From NCBI RefSeq assembly GCF_900116875.1, contig NZ_FPCC01000016.1, forward strand, positions 1 through 64,000: 64,000 nt of DNA. The letters run 5' to 3'. Origin of the DNA: Butyrivibrio sp. INlla21. Its GTDB lineage: Bacteria > Bacillota > Clostridia > Lachnospirales > Lachnospiraceae. The position numbers and the translations under genes were made by a program. The notes below the pieces were generated by a model. The model was given only the letters and a program-made list of their open reading frames with translations. It was not told the origin of the DNA and ran no database searches. Shown here piece after piece: positions 34,549 through 42,841 of the stretch (positions are counted from its first letter, which is position 1; each line of letters begins with the position of its first letter).

Positions 34549-36197
34549 CAGACTGTAGACAAAGTGGTCTTGAGAGCATAGCTCTCAAGGCCATTTTTCA
34601 TCTTATGATGATGATTTTATAATAAATATGGTCATAAATGGCCCCTATCAGGCCATTTCTAACCGCCATTCATGCTTGATTCTTGCAAGTTTTTTCAGAT
34701 TCATACACGCAAAGGTAAGCGCGACCTTCATTTCCATCCGCGCCTTGCCATACATCTGCGTATATCTGAATCCGTGGTTCTCTTTAGCTGTTCCAAAGAT
34801 TCTCTCTATTGTTTCTTTTCTGTGAGAATAGAGATCCTTCATTCCTTCTGTGTACCTTATATCCTCACATTCTTCCATGTAATCTTCCCAGATATGACGA
34901 GTTATAAGCTTTACATGGTTTTTACTGAGTGTGCACTGCTCGAGATATGGACAGCTTTCACAGACCTTTCCGCAGCTCTTGTATTCCCTGTATCCATCAC
35001 GATTTGTTGTTGAATACTCCAGTACCTGATCATTAGGGCATACATAGCAGTCATTGTATTCGTCGTAAGCGTACTCAGATTTCTTAAAGAATCCCTTCTT
35101 TGTCATTGGACGCTTGTATGGAAGAAGTGGTTTGATGCCATCATCTATGAGGAGTTTTGCTATGGCCGGTGTCTTATAGCCTGCGTCTGCAACGATCGTT
35201 TCAACACCGATATCCTTTATCTTATCGTATAGCCCTTTGAATGTACGGCTGTCATGCTCATTACCTGGATTAACTGTATAATCAAGGATCCATCCATTCT
35301 TATCACATGCAGTTTCTATTCCGTATGCGAATACATTCTTGTGTTCACCTTTGTGAAACCATCCACTATCAGGATCGGTAATGCTGCATTTTACATTCTT
35401 GGTATCCTTGGGAGTATCGTCAGTGAAGTCACTGAAATCATCATGCCCGCCTGTGCCTTTATCATTATCATCATCTTTATCTTTAAGAGCCTTCTTACCG
35501 TGCTCAGCTCTGTCTTCGTTTATCTCTTTTCTGAGCATTTCTTCGTAAAACAGTGCTTCCTGCTTTGCCAGTTTATGCTGCATCTTACGGTTGTTAGCTC
35601 TGGCTTTTACATGAGTAGCATCTACAAATACAGCGGTAGGATCAACAAGCTTGAAGCGGTAGCAGTCTTCAAGGATACGCTGGAATATCTGCTCAAAAAG
35701 ATCAGTATCTTTAAACCGTCTTGTATAGTTCTTTCCAAATGTTGAGAAGTGTGGGACAGGTTCATTAAGCTCTAAGCCTAAGAACCATCTGTATGCAACA
35801 TTGACTTCGATTTCCTTGATAGTCTGCCTCATGCTGCGGATTCCGTACAGATACTGGATGAAGGGAATTTTAATAAGAGTGACAGGATCCATGCTGGGCC
35901 TGCCCATGTCTGAAGAATACTTATCTTCAACAAGATCATATATGAATGACCAGTCGATAGCTTTATCAATAAGCCTGAGCATGTGGTCCTGTGGAACTAG
36001 ATCATCCATGCTCACAAACTGCATTTGTTCACGCTTTCTTTCGGTATTAGAAGTCATCATAAAGGCAATCCCCATCCCCAACTTTGATACTACTATTATA
36101 CCAGAAAAAGCGCCTTAATCCCAGATGCATACTGGGTTTTTGGCACTTTTACAAAGAAAAATCCACGGCGTATGCCGTGGACTTTGTCTACAGTCTG
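34549..36197 (-). mobile_element. IS1182-family insertion sequence, 1649 bp, complete
   Basis: The element is bounded by 17-bp perfect terminal inverted repeats (CAGACTGTAGACAAAGT at 34549-34565 and its complement at 36181-36197). It is flanked by 22-bp direct repeats that are themselves a terminator hairpin, so it has landed in, and duplicated, the terminator of the lipoprotein gene at 36229. It carries one intact transposase. Subterminal hairpins (CTTGAGAGC/GCTCTCAAG on the left, CCACGGC/GCCGTGG on the right) lie just inside the ends. Ends, target duplication and gene are all intact, so insertion looks recent. Confidence 0.93.
34648..36060 (-). CDS. IS1182-family transposase
   Basis: A DDE-type transposase of about 470 residues. 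The N-terminal region MQFVSMDDLVPQDHMLRLID and DPVTLIKIPFIQYLYGI is the DUF772-type DNA-binding part; VFVDATHVKARAN carries the first catalytic Asp, ETIVADAGYKTPAIAKLL the second, and RKETIERIFGTAKENHGFRY the Glu. A cysteine cluster (CYVCPN, CGKVCESCPYLEQC) of the DDE_Tnp_1_6 type lies between. The start is uncertain: an ATG at 36060 follows GGGGATGGGG, and an in-frame ATG 7 codons earlier is possible. A TATAAT sequence lies just upstream, between the start and the right end. Confidence 0.95.
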   Translation of the reverse strand: MMTSNTERKREQMQFVSMDDLVPQDHMLRLIDKAIDWSFIYDLVEDKYSSDMGRPSMDPVTLIKIPFIQYLYGIRSMRQTIKEIEVNVAYRWFLGLELNEPVPHFSTFGKNYTRRFKDTDLFEQIFQRILEDCYRFKLVDPTAVFVDATHVKARANNRKMQHKLAKQEALFYEEMLRKEINEDRAEHGKKALKDKDDDNDKGTGGHDDFSDFTDDTPKDTKNVKCSITDPDSGWFHKGEHKNVFAYGIETACDKNGWILDYTVNPGNEHDSRTFKGLYDKIKDIGVETIVADAGYKTPAIAKLLIDDGIKPLLPYKRPMTKKGFFKKSEYAYDEYNDCYVCPNDQVLEYSTTNRDGYREYKSCGKVCESCPYLEQCTLSKNHVKLITRHIWEDYMEECEDIRYTEGMKDLYSHRKETIERIFGTAKENHGFRYTQMYGKARMEMKVALTFACMNLKKLARIKHEWRLEMA

Positions 36198-36219
36198 AGG
36201 CGGAGATTTCTCTCCGCCT
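36198..36219. repeat. Right copy of 22-bp target duplication (terminator hairpin)
   Basis: Identical to 34527-34548. On the plus strand it is followed by TTTTTGCG; on the minus strand the original T-run has been replaced by the IS end, so the upstream lipoprotein gene has lost the U-tract of its own terminator. Confidence 0.93.
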
Positions 36220-36228
36220 TTTTGCGTT

Positions 36229-36825
36229 TTAGTCTGTGCACTTACTAAGTGAAGAACCACCTCTGTAAGCATCAGGGAACTGACTATCATCCCATGTCTC
36301 ATAATACTCGATCATGCTGCTGTCAGTCTCTGCTGTCTGAAGTGTATACTGTACACCGGTTGAAGATGTAGCCTGGATCTTATATCCGTTTGCAGTCTTC
36401 TCTGCAGAATCGATCTTGTCTGAATGATCGACTACGAACTCACCGTTCTTCTTGTGACCGTAATCAATGCTTGAATCCTTAAACTGTACATACCACTCAG
36501 GCTGCATATCGTCGCCATCCATATATCCGATGGAAGCAGTTGACCATGTTCCGTCGATTGAAACAGAAGCGCCTGACTTAGCATCTGTAGCGTCGCTCTT
36601 TGTTGAAGAAGCTGCGTCCGCAGAATCCTCAGAAGTTGCTACTGTTGAAGCCTCGGTAGTTTCCTCCTTTGTGGCCTCCTCAGTCTTTTCTCCTACAACA
36701 TCATCTACTGTAAGTGTGCTGCTCTCAATTGCAGTCTCATCAGCGGGCATCTCAACAGCCTCGCTTGTACATGCTGTAAGCATCATAGCTGCTGCAGCTA
36801 TAGGTAAGATCATTTTTATTTTCAT
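36229..36825 (-). CDS. Lipoprotein of unknown function
   Basis: The ATG at 36825 after AGGAAGGAAAATATT gives a 198-residue precursor with the lipobox MLTAC near residue 18. A Glu/Thr/Ser/Ala/Asp linker runs to about residue 85. The C-terminal domain (VSIDGTWSTASIGYMDGDDMQ, WYVQFKDSSIDYGHKKNGEF, YKIQATSSTGVQYTLQTAETD) looks like a small beta-barrel lipocalin-type module, which is a structural guess. The IS element is inserted 10 bases beyond its stop codon. It resembles the lipoproteins at 31498 and 36920 in signal and linker. Confidence 0.78.
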   Translation of the reverse strand: MKIKMILPIAAAAMMLTACTSEAVEMPADETAIESSTLTVDDVVGEKTEEATKEETTEASTVATSEDSADAASSTKSDATDAKSGASVSIDGTWSTASIGYMDGDDMQPEWYVQFKDSSIDYGHKKNGEFVVDHSDKIDSAEKTANGYKIQATSSTGVQYTLQTAETDSSMIEYYETWDDSQFPDAYRGGSSLSKCTD

Positions 36826-36919
36826 AATATTTTCCTTCCTTTTATTCGATATTTGTAAAATGCGTGTAACATTTGAATAACATATTATCACAAATCAGAA
36901 AAAAATGCAAAAACGCTCA

Positions 36920-37741
36920 TCAGTTACTGAGCATTGAGATCATCTCACTCTTGGAAACGGTGCCCGAAAGCTCTTTTGCCCTGCTGTTGTCATAAGCTGC
37001 ACTAAACTTAGCATTGTAGGTAGCTTCGTCAACCGGCTGTCCGCCGATATCATATGATCTTGTGGGATTCTCACTTGAATAATCCTCAGACCATTCACCG
37101 TCAAAGACTGTGGTCCAATTACCGTTCTCAAGCTTATATACGGTATCGTTATATGCGCCCATAATTCCCTCTGAATTGCATAAGAGGCCGCCCTTTTCAA
37201 TATAGTTAAAATACAATCTACGTGTATAGATCTCATTGGGCTGTCCGTTATTACATGCAACTATAAAGCTTCCGTCAGCCTCACAAGCTCCCTGAATAGC
37301 AAGCTCGGGAATATCGTCATTGTCCACATAGATAAGAGCATAATTGAACTGATCGCTTCCATCAGGTCTCATACTATTGATGTAAGACAAGTACGCATTT
37401 TTCCAATCGGCACCGACAGACGCATTTGCTGCCTGAGTGTTTGTATTATGCTGCTGAACCGCACCTGCGGATGCGTTAACGTTTCCTGAAGGCTGCACTA
37501 CAGGCGCACTTGAATCATCCTCTTCCAAAGTGTCGCTCTCTTCAACTTCAGTCTCTTCGGGCTGTGTCTCCTCAGTCTCAGTCTCAGTCTCTTCGGTCTC
37601 ATTCTCCTCAGACATATCCATCTCTGTCTCTGCAGTCTCCTGCACGTCAGACTCGTCACTTAATTCCATGCCGCCACAGCCTGTCATCATGAGCGTCGCA
37701 GCAACCATAACTCCAACTCCGTTCAACATAAATTTCTTCAT
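36920..37741 (-). CDS. Lipoprotein of unknown function, acidic linker
   Basis: The ATG at 37741 after GAGAGGAAAG gives a 273-residue precursor with the lipobox MMTGC and a long Glu/Thr linker (TEETETETEETQPEETEVEE). The globular part, WKNAYLSYINSMRPDG, YALIYVDNDDIPELAIQG and LENGNWTTVFDGEWSEDY, matches a pattern common in Lachnospiraceae lipoproteins of unknown function (a DNDDIPEL signature). A GCTCA/TGAGC stem overlapping the stop codon and a minus-strand T-run (GTTTTTGCATTTTTTT) probably terminate transcription. It lies 60 bases downstream of the transglutaminase-like gene at 37802. Confidence 0.78.
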   Translation of the reverse strand: MKKFMLNGVGVMVAATLMMTGCGGMELSDESDVQETAETEMDMSEENETEETETETEETQPEETEVEESDTLEEDDSSAPVVQPSGNVNASAGAVQQHNTNTQAANASVGADWKNAYLSYINSMRPDGSDQFNYALIYVDNDDIPELAIQGACEADGSFIVACNNGQPNEIYTRRLYFNYIEKGGLLCNSEGIMGAYNDTVYKLENGNWTTVFDGEWSEDYSSENPTRSYDIGGQPVDEATYNAKFSAAYDNSRAKELSGTVSKSEMISMLSN

Positions 37742-37801
37742 TTTTCTTTCCTCTCTTTCCATTGTACCGGCCCTCAGGGCTTTTACCTTTTCCTAATAAC
37801 A

Positions 37802-38839
37802 TCAAGAAGAGTAATGGTACTCTCTTCTCTCGTCGCCGACCTTGTAATACAAAGTCTTCGTCTTGGTATCCAGCTCTTCAAAATCCCCTCCGCGAAGAGA
37901 TGCATACCGGTCATCCGTCGCCGAAAAATCAACATCCGGATTTCTATGATCATAGCAAAATGTCTCGGGCTCCATTGTATCCCCGAAATCATGCTCTCGA
38001 TCCTGTGCAGTCATCATAAAATATGTCAGCTCATGCTCTTCCGTATCCGGAAGCCCCCAAGTGGGGTCAATAAAATATCCGACGTCATCAAGCGTAACGT
38101 ATGTCCAGGCGTGCTTACTGTTCTCTTCGCCACCAAGGTATTTCACGGCGTCGACTCCGCACTGGAGAAGCAGATAATTATATACATTGCTGATCTCATT
38201 GCAGATTCCTTTTTTATCTTTAAAAGTCCTGTAAGTACCGTACGTTCCTCTCGGAAGATTATTTATCTTGGCAACAGTGTTGTTGTCACACTCCCTGTAA
38301 TCGTATACATAGTTGTTCACCATGTATTCATACAACGCGATACACTTTTCAAAATCGGTATAATCCGTCCGCACATTCTCTTTTAAAATGTCCTCGATAG
38401 TCTGCTCGAACTCTTTTTCCTTGGCAAGAAACTCATCCTTGGGAACGGTGTACTTAATACGTCCCACTCCCTTCGAATAACCGTCTAAGTAATCCATATC
38501 CACGCAGTACCGTGCCACCGGAAAAAACTCATCAAGTGGGCCTCCGCTGAAACACCAGGCGTAAACTTCCTCACTTGGACAGTCAAAAGAATCTTCACCT
38601 TTTCGAAGCGCATCGCAAAGATTGAAAAATGCGCCCCATTCCTCGGGTCCGTATGCATCATATAACTTCTTCGGACAAACATGCGGATTAAAAGAATAGT
38701 ACTTACCCGTTTCATTCGGTCCTTCAAGAACCTGTTCCCCTTCACTTACCCCAACCTCTATCGGTAAGGCGGGTACCGCGGCACATGCCGTGACCGTCAG
38801 ACCGCACAAGACCGATGCGATAAGTGCTCTAAATCTCAT
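37802..38839 (-). CDS. Secreted transglutaminase-like protein 1
   Basis: The 345-residue precursor has a signal with a probable lipobox (LTVTAC near residue 18). The catalytic triad of the transglutaminase-like cysteine protease fold is present: Cys in KKGICNEISNVYNYLLLQCG, His in KHAWTYVTLDDVG and Asp in FIDPTWGLPD. Upstream is an all-alpha region (HVCPKKLYDAYGPEEWGAFF). Such bacterial proteins are typically peptidases or crosslinkers at the cell surface. It is a paralogue of the next gene (38900-39871), similar along the entire length. AAGGAGAACCC precedes the ATG. Confidence 0.87.
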   Translation of the reverse strand: MRFRALIASVLCGLTVTACAAVPALPIEVGVSEGEQVLEGPNETGKYYSFNPHVCPKKLYDAYGPEEWGAFFNLCDALRKGEDSFDCPSEEVYAWCFSGGPLDEFFPVARYCVDMDYLDGYSKGVGRIKYTVPKDEFLAKEKEFEQTIEDILKENVRTDYTDFEKCIALYEYMVNNYVYDYRECDNNTVAKINNLPRGTYGTYRTFKDKKGICNEISNVYNYLLLQCGVDAVKYLGGEENSKHAWTYVTLDDVGYFIDPTWGLPDTEEHELTYFMMTAQDREHDFGDTMEPETFCYDHRNPDVDFSATDDRYASLRGGDFEELDTKTKTLYYKVGDERREYHYSS

Positions 38840-38899
38840 TATGGGTTCTCCTTCTTTTTACAGCGTATCAACCGTAATAAAACTTTTTCTTCTCTCCCA

Positions 38900-39871
38900 T
38901 CACCTTGTAATACAAGATCTTTTTTTCTTGTCAAAAGAAATAAATTCGCCCCTATGGAGCGCGGCAAACCGATTATCCTTCGCGGTAAAATCAACGTCTT
39001 TTTTCTGAAAATCATAATAATAAATTTCAGGCTCCATGACGTCAAAGTCAGGATCACGTTCATCCGATGTTATCATAAAATACTGAAGATCCGAATCCGT
39101 CTGATCCGGAAGTCCCCAAGTCGGATCTATAAAATATCCGACGCCGTCAAGCGTGACATAAGACCACGCATGCCCTACGGGCTCAGTATTGACCCAGCCT
39201 TCGTACTTAGCCGCCTCGACTCCGCACTGAAGAAGCAGATAATTGTAAACATTGCTAAGCTCATTGCAGACACCTTTTTTGTCAAGAAAAGTCCTATACG
39301 TGCCGCAATCCCATGTCGTATAAAAATCCCCGGACTCATTGGCCTTAGCCTCATCGTAATCATACACATAATTATTGATTATGTACTCATACAGCGCGAT
39401 GCACTTCTCGAAATCCGTGTAATCCTTGTCGACATTGTCATTTACAATCTTCATGACCATCTTCTCGAAAGCCTTTTGTTTCTTCATGAATTCATCTTTG
39501 GGTATCAAGTACGTGATATGCCCAACGCCTTCGGTATAGCCGTTCTCGAAATCCATCTCGAGATTGTATCTTCCGACAGGAAATAATTCATCCAGGGGAC
39601 CTCCGCTGAAACACCACTCGTAGATCTCCCTGCTGGGACACTCAAAGGTATCTTCCCCTTTCCTAAGAGCGTCAATAAGTTTAAAAAATGTCTCCCACTC
39701 TTCCGGTCCGTAAGCTTCGTAAAGCTTTTTGGAACAAACATGAGGATTAAAAGAAAAATCCTCGCTCGATATTTCCAAACCTCCCGGCAGCGTAGGCAGC
39801 TCGGGAAGCTTGGCACAAGCAGTTAAAAGTATGCCACATAAAACAGCCGTGACAATCGCTTTAACTCTCAT
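38900..39871 (-). CDS. Secreted transglutaminase-like protein 2
   Basis: A 323-residue paralogue of the preceding gene with a signal and lipobox (LLTAC near residue 18). The triad is intact: KKGVCNELSNVYNYLLLQCG, GHAWSYVTLDGVG and FIDPTWGLPDQ. The shared N-terminal helical domain (HVCSKKLYEAYGPEEWETFF) and the YEYIINNYVYDY segment align with paralogue 1, so the pair arose by tandem duplication. GGAAGGAG lies somewhat far (about 13 bases) from the ATG. It starts the transcript that continues through 37802 and probably 36920. Confidence 0.87.
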   Translation of the reverse strand: MRVKAIVTAVLCGILLTACAKLPELPTLPGGLEISSEDFSFNPHVCSKKLYEAYGPEEWETFFKLIDALRKGEDTFECPSREIYEWCFSGGPLDELFPVGRYNLEMDFENGYTEGVGHITYLIPKDEFMKKQKAFEKMVMKIVNDNVDKDYTDFEKCIALYEYIINNYVYDYDEAKANESGDFYTTWDCGTYRTFLDKKGVCNELSNVYNYLLLQCGVEAAKYEGWVNTEPVGHAWSYVTLDGVGYFIDPTWGLPDQTDSDLQYFMITSDERDPDFDVMEPEIYYYDFQKKDVDFTAKDNRFAALHRGEFISFDKKKRSCITR

Positions 39872-40159
39872 TTTTAAAAATAGATACTCCTTCCTTTTAT
39901 TTTATAAGCACTCATATGTTAACATATTTGTATTAGTTTGTCATCTTTTTGTTACTATTTTTTATATTTTTTTAATTTTATAGCCGTGGAATGCCGCTCT
40001 CAGCCTCGAAAAATGTTTCTTAAGGAAAATTAAGAATTCTCTACATCAAGTTCTTAAGATTTGTCTGATATCATTGAATATGTCGACGGCCTTTCAACGG
40101 CCATTCTTATGTCGACACATGGCGGATTCGCCAAATTCTATTATTTTCGGAGGTGCTGT

Positions 40160-41212
40160 ATGAACAGCCAAAACAATCTTTCTAAATTATTTCCAATGAT
40201 CAAGACAAGGGAACAGGTTCTTGAAGAAATCAATTCAAATGATACTCTGCGAACGATATTTAATAACTGGCCAGAGCATCATCAAAATGAATTTCTTGCC
40301 ATCTGCACCGGATCAAAAGGAGTAAAAGTGCTCTATGACAGCTATTTTAAGGAAATATTTAATCCTGAGTATGCGCCGGAGCGACTCTCATCGCTTATCA
40401 GTATATTGATCGGAAAAAAAGTCACTGTAAAGTATCAGCTGACCAACGACAATACCCGAATCGGAGATGAATCTTCTCTTGTCATAACAGACATCGTGGT
40501 CGAGCTTGAGGACGGTACTCTGGCTAATATCGAAGTCCAAAAAATAGGATACGCCTTTACGGGTGAACGAGCATCCTGCTATTCCGCAGACTTATTACTC
40601 CGGCAATATAAACGCATCAGAGATGAAAAGAAAAAGAATTTCTCTTATAAAGACATCTCTCCGGTATATACCATCGTATTTCTCGAAAAATCTCCAAGCT
40701 CTTTTAAAGAGTTCAAAGATGATTATGTCCACAAATTCACAACTATCTCAGATACAGGTCTTAAGCTGAATATGCTTCAAAACTTCATTTTTATCCCTGT
40801 TGATATTTTCCTTGAAAAACTCCATAATAATGGTGTACAGAGTGAATTGGATGCATGGCTTACATTCCTAGGTTGTGACGAGTCGGAATACATAATGAGT
40901 CTTTTAGAAACTCATCCGGATTTCAAACCGCTTTACCATGATCTGTTCAATATATGTCAGAACACAGAGAGGATGATGACTATGTTTTTTTCGGAAGAAC
41001 TAAAGATCTTAGATGATAACACTGTTAAATATATGGTTGATCAACTCGAGGAATCTAACAAAGAAAAAGATGCGATAATAAATGAACTAGATGCCACCAT
41101 CGCTGAACTAAATACGGAAAAAGCCGCTTTTATGCAACTCATAAACCAGCTCGATGAGCCAAACGCAGATAAAGAAGCCATCCTTTCAAAGCTTCGTGAA
41201 CTAAAAAAGTAA
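40160..41212 (+). CDS. Rpn-type PD-(D/E)XK nuclease family protein (transposase-like)
   Basis: The ATG at 40160 follows CGGAGGTGCTGT and gives 350 residues. The nuclease core shows LYDSYFKEIFNPEYAPERLSSLI, then VITDIVVELEDGTLANIEVQ, the D-x(n)-E-x-Q motif of the PD-(D/E)XK transposase/Rpn family, and YSADLLLRQYKRI. It continues with YTIVFLEKSP and ends in a coiled coil (EESNKEKDAIINELDATIAELNTEKAAF). Rpn proteins are recombination-promoting nucleases found in accessory DNA. Most relatives continue into a long C-terminal tail; here that tail may be the separate next gene, 15 bases downstream. Confidence 0.85.
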   Translation: MNSQNNLSKLFPMIKTREQVLEEINSNDTLRTIFNNWPEHHQNEFLAICTGSKGVKVLYDSYFKEIFNPEYAPERLSSLISILIGKKVTVKYQLTNDNTRIGDESSLVITDIVVELEDGTLANIEVQKIGYAFTGERASCYSADLLLRQYKRIRDEKKKNFSYKDISPVYTIVFLEKSPSSFKEFKDDYVHKFTTISDTGLKLNMLQNFIFIPVDIFLEKLHNNGVQSELDAWLTFLGCDESEYIMSLLETHPDFKPLYHDLFNICQNTERMMTMFFSEELKILDDNTVKYMVDQLEESNKEKDAIINELDATIAELNTEKAAFMQLINQLDEPNADKEAILSKLRELKK

Positions 41213-41223
41213 AGCGAGGTCGG
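41211..41223. repeat. 13-bp direct repeat, copy 1
   Basis: AAAGCGAGGTCGG overlaps the stop of the Rpn-like gene and contains the ribosome binding site of the mini-gene. A second identical copy follows the mini-gene at 41545-41557. Confidence 0.8.
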
Positions 41224-41227
41224 AACA

Positions 41228-41536
41228 TTGATCTTTGAACTTAATTATGACAATCAAGCAAAAGAAATATTAGAAGGCCAGCGCCGTTACAGAGAGCAAA
41301 TGAACTCTCAATATACCGCAGGATACACCGATGCTGAAGAGAAATACGAACCCGAGCTTGCGCAGAAAGAATCTAAAATTTCTGAGCTGTGCGATGAAAA
41401 CACCGAACTTCGTGATGAAAACACAGACCTTCGTGACGAAAACACAGACCTTCGTGACGAAAATAGCGAACTGCGTGACGAAAACGCCGAACTAAAAAGA
41501 AAAATTGCCGAACTCGAAAAGGCTCAAAGAAGCTAA
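41228..41536 (+). CDS. Coiled-coil mini-protein with five heptads, companion of the Rpn-like gene
   Basis: A TTG start follows GCGAGGTCGG and gives a 102-residue protein. The first half (IFELNYDNQAKEILEGQRRY) resembles the C-terminal tail of Rpn-family proteins. From about residue 58 there are five near-identical 7-residue units (DENTELR, DENTDLR, DENTDLR, DENSELR, DENAELK), a textbook leucine-zipper-like parallel coiled coil whose DNA repeats are close to identical and could slip. The gene is bracketed by a 13-bp direct repeat (41211-41223 and 41545-41557). It may be a split-off tail of the upstream nuclease or a partner of it. Confidence 0.6.
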   Translation: MIFELNYDNQAKEILEGQRRYREQMNSQYTAGYTDAEEKYEPELAQKESKISELCDENTELRDENTDLRDENTDLRDENSELRDENAELKRKIAELEKAQRS

Positions 41537-41544
41537 TACCACAC

Positions 41545-41557
41545 AAAGCGAGGTCGG
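41545..41557. repeat. 13-bp direct repeat, copy 2
   Basis: Second copy of AAAGCGAGGTCGG, 8 bases after the mini-gene stop. The position suggests a tandem duplication of a ribosome binding site-plus-tail unit whose second copy has been lost or reduced. Confidence 0.8.
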
Positions 41558-41584
41558 CAACCAACAATTAAATTAATTACACAA

Positions 41585-41606
41585 GGCCGGATCCCACGAT
41601 CCGGCC
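41585..41606. terminator. Hairpin between convergent genes, likely terminator
   Basis: GGCCGGATC (41585-41593) pairs perfectly with GATCCGGCC (41598-41606) around CCAC. The following T content is low in both directions, so termination strength is uncertain. It lies between the convergent mini-gene and the gene at 41611. Confidence 0.6.
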
Positions 41607-41610
41607 CTTA

Positions 41611-41958
41611 TCATCTCTCTTCAAGATACCTCACTACTTTCCCATGCTCCCGGGCATACTCAATCTCAGATCTCGTACTATCCCCGATATACCCTCCAAC
41701 GTTAATGACAAAAATCTCATCCGCCATATCAATCTTGCGCTTATGCATATCATCCAGCATCACCTTAGTCTTGGTAAGCGTGCCCTCGTCCATGTTCTCC
41801 CACACTTCCTCGTCACCGGAATGCCCAAAAAGCCCAACACTGATAACAATGTTCCCCTCTAATGTAAGCCTCTTCTGCGCTTCCATAAACTCATCCTTAA
41901 AGCGCGTACTTCCGCATAATGTGATCACCTTATAATTTCCAACCATGATTTCATCCAA
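41611..41958 (-). CDS. DUF4406 / nucleoside 2-deoxyribosyltransferase-like protein
   Basis: The 115-residue protein has VITLCGSTRFKDEFMEAQK at the N-terminus, an acidic middle with LDDMHKRKIDMADEIFVINVGGY and the C-terminal IGDSTRSEIEYAREHGK. This is the compact Rossmann-like fold of the nucleoside 2-deoxyribosyltransferase/DUF4406 group, with the S/T-R-x-E-I-E-Y-A motif. The substrate is unknown; relatives act on nucleotides or are phage-associated. The start could be the ATG at 41958 or four codons later. It is 11 bases downstream of the SIMPL gene and probably co-transcribed. Confidence 0.8.
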   Translation of the reverse strand: MDEIMVGNYKVITLCGSTRFKDEFMEAQKRLTLEGNIVISVGLFGHSGDEEVWENMDEGTLTKTKVMLDDMHKRKIDMADEIFVINVGGYIGDSTRSEIEYAREHGKVVRYLEER

Positions 41959-41969
41959 CCAATCCTAAA

Positions 41970-42641
41970 TCACTCAATCTCCCAAACAACCGTGACAGTA
42001 TCGGAAACCTCGATATCATCAGGTTCAATATCCATGGCTAAAGCTTTTACGTCACCATATCCCTCGCCATCAGGAAAAGCACTTCTCTCCATAGGAGAAT
42101 AATCAAAACGAATTTCACCCCAAGAATAATCTATGCTCAATATATCTTTGAGCTTTACGCCTGCTGCCCCGGTCAAAACCTCTGCTTTGGCTTTTGCATC
42201 GGTAACAGCCTTCGCAAGAAGAGCATTCTTGGACGCTTCCTTATCTTTTACCGTATAGCTAAGTTTGAATTCAGGATGAATATCTTTTGCATTTGCTATG
42301 GCATAAAGAATCTTCCCAAGCCTGCTGTTATCGGAATCAAATTCAACCTTCACCTCGTGTGTAAACTCATAACCTAAAAAGCGGTTCTTCCAACTCTTAT
42401 CATGAGCCTGATAGCTTTCATGTCTAGGTCTGACATCAAACGAAAGAGTCTTAACATCAGTTCGTTCAAAGCCCTGCTTTTCAAGAATATCCTTTAGAAT
42501 CTCCGTATCTTTTGAAGACCTATCAATAGTCTTGTCATACTCCTTATCCATCCCCTCAAGAGTCATAGTGATTATAGTCATATCGGGTTTAACCTTAAGG
42601 TTACCTCTACCTGTTACCTTTATTATTCTTCCATTAGCCAT
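41970..42641 (-). CDS. SIMPL (DUF541) domain protein, cytoplasmic form
   Basis: The ATG at 42641 follows AAAGGAGGTAAGTGATC and gives 223 residues. The features are IIKVTGRGNLKVKPDMTIITM, the repeat YDKTIDRSSKDTEILKDILEKQGF and KNALLAKAVTDAKAKAEVL, as in SIMPL/BP26 proteins. Many relatives are secreted, but this one has no signal peptide. The role is unclear; family members form oligomeric rings or bind signalling proteins. Its ribosome binding site lies in the tail of the remnant gene at 42644, so it was once downstream of that gene. Confidence 0.85.
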   Translation of the reverse strand: MANGRIIKVTGRGNLKVKPDMTIITMTLEGMDKEYDKTIDRSSKDTEILKDILEKQGFERTDVKTLSFDVRPRHESYQAHDKSWKNRFLGYEFTHEVKVEFDSDNSRLGKILYAIANAKDIHPEFKLSYTVKDKEASKNALLAKAVTDAKAKAEVLTGAAGVKLKDILSIDYSWGEIRFDYSPMERSAFPDGEGYGDVKALAMDIEPDDIEVSDTVTVVWEIE

Positions 42642-42643
42642 GA

Positions 42644-42841
42644 TCACTTACCTCCTTTATGCTCGCGCCAATACTCCTCAGCTGCATCGTAGGCTTCGTC
42701 TTCATCTTCGTAGTCATCTTCATAATCATAGAACTCCTCGTACTTGTCATCGGCAAATTCCTCTGCTGACTTATAATCATGTACATCGTAGGGATCGCTA
42801 TTCTTCTTTGATGACTTTGTTTTTTTCTTAGTAGAGGTTCT
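42644..42841 (-). pseudogene. 5'-truncated small acidic protein, remnant
   Basis: A 65-codon open stretch ends at TGA 42644-42646 and encodes a Lys-rich start (TKKKTKSSKKNSDPYDVHDY) and an Asp/Glu/Tyr-rich tail (EFYDYEDDYEDEDEAYDAAE) ending YWREHKGGK. It has no ATG, GTG or TTG start in frame before an upstream TAG. Small proteins with the same Lys-rich head and acidic YDYED tail occur widely in Clostridia. The 5' part has been replaced by the HsdM fragment, whose stop lies inside this frame. Confidence 0.6.
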
